A stretch of 39,495 bases of DNA from Siminovitchia thermophila (GTDB taxonomy: Bacteria; Bacillota; Bacilli; Bacillales; Bacillaceae_C). Positions within the stretch are counted from its first letter, which is position 1. Each line of letters starts with the position of its first letter. The position numbers were made by a program, and so were the translations under genes. The notes under the pieces are model-generated. The model worked only from the letters and a program-made list of their open reading frames with translations. It made no database searches and was not told the origin of the DNA. The stretch lies in contig NZ_JAFBFH010000040.1 of NCBI RefSeq assembly GCF_016909185.1, positions 1 to 39,495 on the forward strand. Reading direction: 5' to 3'. This document shows positions 36,914-39,495 of this stretch, in pieces.

Positions 36914-37369
36914 TTAGTCACCTACTTTCCGTTCCGGCTTCTTCAAACCCGATTCCTTATAAATCCGGTCAACCCAGGACTTTCCTTCTTTTTCTTCAAT
37001 TTCATGGATAACTTGGATCGCGTTATGGTTATATTCCTTGTCCGCTTTGGCCTGTTTTTTCTTGTAGAGATCGATAAATTTTTTGTTCTTCTTTCTGAAA
37101 GCGTTGTTTACCGCGTTCAAAACAGCGTTTCTGATATGGGTCATCTCATTGACAAGTTTTGTTTCATAAGCCTTGTAGATGAATGCTTTTTCCAAATCGG
37201 TTAATTCGTTGTAATCCCTTTTGGTGAAACCGAAATTGACAACAAAAAAAGCAAGATCTCGTTCATACGAATAAGACCTTGCTAACTCCGCTAATTCTTT
37301 TTGCTTGTTCGTTCTAGGCTCAACCTGATCCGTATCGAAAAATTCATATTCGACAAGATCTATCGGAAC
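36914..37369 (-). CDS. Tail assembly chaperone, frameshift extension (T part)
   Basis: This frame has no start of its own. It is entered by -1 slippage at 37369-37375 from the G gene and adds 151 residues, giving a fusion of about 249. The region from VPIDLVEYEFF through ERDLAFFVVNFGFTKRDYN is in frame with the C-terminal part KAFIYKAYETKLVNEM. The shorter 93-residue reading from a TTG at 37195 is a fragment of it. The fusion helps load the tape measure during tail assembly. Confidence 0.8.
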   Translation of the reverse strand, partial: VPIDLVEYEFFDTDQVEPRTNKQKELAELARSYSYERDLAFFVVNFGFTKRDYNELTDLEKAFIYKAYETKLVNEMTHIRNAVLNAVNNAFRKKNKKFIDLYKKKQAKADKEYNHNAIQVIHEIEEKEGKSWVDRIYKESGLKKPERKVGD

Positions 37370-37662
37370 AAAAAACCCAAGTCTTCCTGGAGCTTGGTGA
37401 CAACTGCGGCATTCAAATCGCCAAAACCATTCTCCTCCAAAAGTTTTTGGAAGATTTCCTGGGCCTTTTTCCCTTTGACAGTTTGCTCCTGGGTTACATT
37501 GTACAACCCGACCGAGAACAGTCCTTCCAGCAGGTGAAAGGACAAAATTCCCTTTCCATGGCTTAATTCAGCCATTAAGGATACCTTATACATATTTTCT
37601 AGGTTTTTAATCTTTTGCATGTTGAACCTTAATTCCAATACATCTCCATCTACTTCAAACAT
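37360..37662 (-). CDS. Tail assembly chaperone (G part)
   Basis: 100 residues, MFEVDGDVLELRFNMQKIKN onward, helical and compact, ending at TAG just after the slippery run. It lies between the tail tube gene and the tape measure gene. It is produced in excess of the frameshift product; the ratio sets tail assembly. 'G part' names the equivalent of lambda gpG. Confidence 0.85.
   Translation of the reverse strand: MFEVDGDVLELRFNMQKIKNLENMYKVSLMAELSHGKGILSFHLLEGLFSVGLYNVTQEQTVKGKKAQEIFQKLLEENGFGDLNAAVVTKLQEDLGFLFR
37369..37375 (-). other. -1 ribosomal frameshift site
   Basis: Minus strand TTTTTTG read as T-TTT-TTG in the G frame, three codons before its TAG stop. Both tRNAs re-pair after slipping one base back. 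The -1 frame then stays open for 152 codons. It is placed at the end of the G gene as in lambda G/GT and most siphoviruses. Confidence 0.82.
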
Positions 37663-37682
37663 AAGACATTCTCCTTTCTAAT

Positions 37683-38201
37683 TTAAGCACCTTCTGGTTG
37701 TTCTGGTTTTTCTTTTTCTCCTGGCATTAGGCCGCCATCTTGATCAGACAAATCAACTAATGGTCCATTTCCTTCCAGGCTGATAGAATACGTCACTGCA
37801 TCATCATAAGGAGCCTCGATCGGATAATCGGTCACGATGGCGATGCCGCCAAACATGGCCTCTTTTGTTTTTTGGTTAACCACCTTCAGGCAAACAAACT
37901 CATCATCATGAAACGCCTTATTGAGCGCTTTGTGTGACTCGTCATCACCGACATACAGCCCATCATTATCAATGGACCATTCCTTCATACCGCCGATTTT
38001 GGCTTTCCAGCCGCCCTTTGTATCTTTAGATGTAACCTCAATAGAATCTTTTGAACGGTTAATGGTAAGCCCCTGCTGGCCAGCCACCGCCAAAAGTTTA
38101 TCTCCTGTGCTGTTAAAGACTGCCAGGAGGATATCCTTACCAGCTACAGCCTTCGTCGCCGTACCGGAAAAATCACAGTAAAGATTGTTTTCAAAAGCCA
38201 T
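37683..38201 (-). CDS. Major tail (tube) protein
   Basis: 172 residues. Contains GQQGLTINRSKDSIEVTSKD, WKAKIGGMKEWSIDNDGLYV and YPIEAPYDDAVTYSISLEGN, the pattern of the TP901-1-type tube protein. The last 20 residues are Pro/Glu-rich and disordered. It forms the hexameric rings of the tail tube. GAGG-type ribosome site; 14 bp after the tail terminator gene. Confidence 0.9.
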   Translation of the reverse strand: MAFENNLYCDFSGTATKAVAGKDILLAVFNSTGDKLLAVAGQQGLTINRSKDSIEVTSKDTKGGWKAKIGGMKEWSIDNDGLYVGDDESHKALNKAFHDDEFVCLKVVNQKTKEAMFGGIAIVTDYPIEAPYDDAVTYSISLEGNGPLVDLSDQDGGLMPGEKEKPEQPEGA

Positions 38202-38215
38202 TACTCAATCACTCC

Positions 38216-38626
38216 TCATATTTTTATTTTAAAGCCATACGAGATCCTAAACAGGAAACCCAGGACCGCATGACGCTCCCTTGTTTCCGGTTCAATGTAG
38301 TTTGACACCAGGCCGCTTTCTACCTGTCCCCAAAGCTCATAACCTTCAGGGAGCCGGATATACTCCGTTAAGGCTTCATCGACCGCCTGGATATTTTTGT
38401 AGTGTGGAACACTACTCCCAGGAGGGGAAAGGATATGGACATGAACGATATATTCATGAACAAACATGGTCTTTGTATTTCTAGGCCTGGAATTAACAAA
38501 GTCCAGGTACGTAAAAGGCGCTTTTTGCTTTTTTGGAATATCATCCAAGCACTTTAAATTCGTGCCCTCATGGATCCTGTCCTGAATTGGCTTATGAAGA
38601 TCCAACAGGTTAAGTTTTTTCAGCAT
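38216..38626 (-). CDS. Tail terminator / completion protein
   Basis: 136 residues, with PFTYLDFVNSRPRNTKTMFV and ending FRISYGFKIKI, as in small DUF5072-like and gp17-like tail terminator proteins of Gram-positive siphoviruses. Position just before the tail tube gene supports that it caps the tube and joins it to the head. It abuts the HK97 gp10-like gene directly. Confidence 0.75.
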   Translation of the reverse strand: MLKKLNLLDLHKPIQDRIHEGTNLKCLDDIPKKQKAPFTYLDFVNSRPRNTKTMFVHEYIVHVHILSPPGSSVPHYKNIQAVDEALTEYIRLPEGYELWGQVESGLVSNYIEPETRERHAVLGFLFRISYGFKIKI

Positions 38627-38989
38627 TTACTTTTTCCTCATTTCTTCCACCAGATCATTTTTAAAAATTGGCTGCTGAATGTTCACGTTGGCCCTCAGAT
38701 AATACTGACCAGGCACATAGCCGCCGCTTCTTGTTCTGTGGCCATATTCAACATGTGGAGCATAATCCTTCGTATAACCGAACGTATCCCCTTCGGCATT
38801 GACAGTGGCGCTTAGACGCAATTCCCCGGTATCCCTTGGTGTTCCACCACTTGATGGACTGGACGAAGAAACCGCCCGATTCCGCAATTCCAGAATGTTT
38901 TTCCGTTCCACCTTTTTAAAATTGGTCTCACTTTTTCTTTTCAGAGCATTGGCCAAAGGTTCGATTCCCATCCATTCATACCGAATCAT
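38627..38989 (-). CDS. HK97 gp10-like head-tail joining protein
   Basis: 120 residues. GTPRDTGELRLSATV and YAPHVEYGHRTRSGGYVPGQ are the family signature. It helps join or complete the tail. The start overlaps the end of the head-closure gene by 4 bases. Confidence 0.87.
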   Translation of the reverse strand: MIRYEWMGIEPLANALKRKSETNFKKVERKNILELRNRAVSSSSPSSGGTPRDTGELRLSATVNAEGDTFGYTKDYAPHVEYGHRTRSGGYVPGQYYLRANVNIQQPIFKNDLVEEMRKK

Positions 38990-39294
38990 GGAGAATCAGC
39001 CTTCACGTGACACAAGCGCCAACGCTGGAAGTCTTTCTTTACCTCCAGAAGGGAATAGGTCTCCCCGTCTACTTCGACGCGCTGTGCTTGATTTATGACG
39101 ATCCTGGGAGCATCAGTTAAAAGCTTCCGCTGGTTTTTCGTGACTTCACGATCTAAAAGGGCAATTTCTTCAATGGACCATTGAGAAATCACCCCTTTAT
39201 ACAAACCAATCAGCACAGGCTCCACGATTGGATTATTCAATTCATCCCGGCCTACTTCTTCCAGGGAAAACAGTTTAATAGGTTTCATTCTCAT
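38986..39294 (-). CDS. Head-closure / head-tail adaptor protein
   Basis: 102 residues, SPP1 gp16-like. Contains QWSIEEIALLDREVTKNQRK and TDAPRIVINQAQRVEVDGET, a small beta-barrel. It plugs the connector until the tail is joined. The ATG overlaps the TGA of the connector gene. A second ATG two codons inside is possible. Confidence 0.8.
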   Translation of the reverse strand: MRMKPIKLFSLEEVGRDELNNPIVEPVLIGLYKGVISQWSIEEIALLDREVTKNQRKLLTDAPRIVINQAQRVEVDGETYSLLEVKKDFQRWRLCHVKADSP

Positions 39295-39495
39295 AGGAAT
39301 CGCACCTTTGCCCGATCTGCGTCCTCTTCATCCTTCAACAAATTCCTGAATTCCTCTAATTCGCCCGCATAGGGCTGCAACAGATCATTCACAAACTTAA
39401 CGGAAAACACGTCCACACGCTCTTCTGCCACGCCATCGTGGTTCATTTGGTGTCGGTTATACATGGCAGTGACGATCTCTACACCAATCGACTCC
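39291..39495 (-). CDS. Head-tail connector protein, C-terminal part (continues from position 223)
   Basis: This is the 3' part of the connector gene whose start is at 223. The frame enters from the terminal repeat and ends at TGA 39291-39293, with a charged C-terminus rich in Glu and Asp. The TGA overlaps the ATG (39294-39292) of the following head-closure gene. It is entered separately only because the window cuts the circle inside this gene. Confidence 0.75.
   Translation of the reverse strand, partial: ESIGVEIVTAMYNRHQMNHDGVAEERVDVFSVKFVNDLLQPYAGELEEFRNLLKDEEDADRAKVRFL
39401..39495. repeat. Right copy of 95-bp terminal direct repeat
   Basis: Exact copy of bases 1-95. Counting it once gives a circular unit of about 39,400 bp. 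It lies inside the coding sequence of the head-tail connector gene, so neither copy is a separate functional element in the circular form. Confidence 0.9.

Noticed and set aside
1-39495. CRISPR array, rRNA or insertion sequence
   Set aside because: No regularly spaced direct repeats with unique spacers, no rRNA-like sequence and no transposase frame were seen; the hexad arrays are far too short to be CRISPR.

Overview
The window is a complete temperate siphovirus genome, read as a circle of about 39,400 bp. Bases 1-95 are repeated exactly at 39401-39495, and a head-tail connector gene reads in frame across that join. Protein types (SPP1-like portal, TerL and MuF head protein, RecU, YqaJ/RecT, an ArpU-like late regulator, a BhlA-like holin), AGGAGG-type ribosome binding sites and a GAAC-N4-GTTC LexA box point to a Bacillaceae host. 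I see no integrase, excisionase or recombinase. In the place of a lysogeny module is a plasmid maintenance cassette on the + strand: MazEF, a winged-helix Rep, ParA and a ribbon-helix-helix (RHH) partner. I therefore read the element as a phage-plasmid whose prophage is an episome. This is an inference from gene content.

Layout. From 17.1 kb down to 1 and through the join to 24.1 kb, nearly everything is on the minus strand. 17079-9424 is the early region: Cro-like regulator, YqaJ exonuclease, RecT, AbrB-like protein, DnaD-like initiator with an iteron array inside it, DnaC-like loader, dUTPase, RecU and an ArpU-like late regulator. 9035-2810 holds a ParB/methyltransferase protein, TerS, TerL, portal and a MuF head protein with a C-terminal ADP-ribosyltransferase domain. 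2648-1, then 39400-38216, holds scaffold, capsid, a collagen-like protein and the head-tail joining proteins. 38201-29709 is the tail, including a -1 frameshifted chaperone and a 940-residue tape measure. 29712-25375 is a GH18-type tail hydrolase, two holin-like proteins and an M23/LysM endolysin. 25268-24209 has two cargo genes bounded by terminators.

The switch lies at 17.1-17.3 kb, with divergent Cro-like and CI-like genes. Convergent with the repressor gene is a 94-residue gene behind a LexA box, a candidate SOS-induced antirepressor. 18.2-20.1 kb carries small uncharacterised accessory genes.

Three systems deserve attention. (1) Short arrays of a 6-bp unit close to ATTAAT, usually exactly five units (30 bp), sit just upstream of genes at 9.2, 11.5, 19.55 and 19.86 kb. 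A fifth array at 20.2 kb has the units at 12-bp spacing, and a sixth lies inside the RHH partition gene. I propose they are dispersed centromere and operator sites for that RHH protein, comparable in logic to the scattered centromeres of phage-plasmid N15. (2) The rep leader (20.92-21.16 kb) has a sense promoter, nested hairpins and an opposing promoter with its own terminator, which would make an antisense RNA of about 100 nt, a classic plasmid copy-number control. (3) At 23.35-23.76 kb a 37-residue hydrophobic ORF is opposed by a predicted antisense RNA, and a second predicted RNA matches its start region over 14 nt. This resembles a type I toxin-antitoxin locus.
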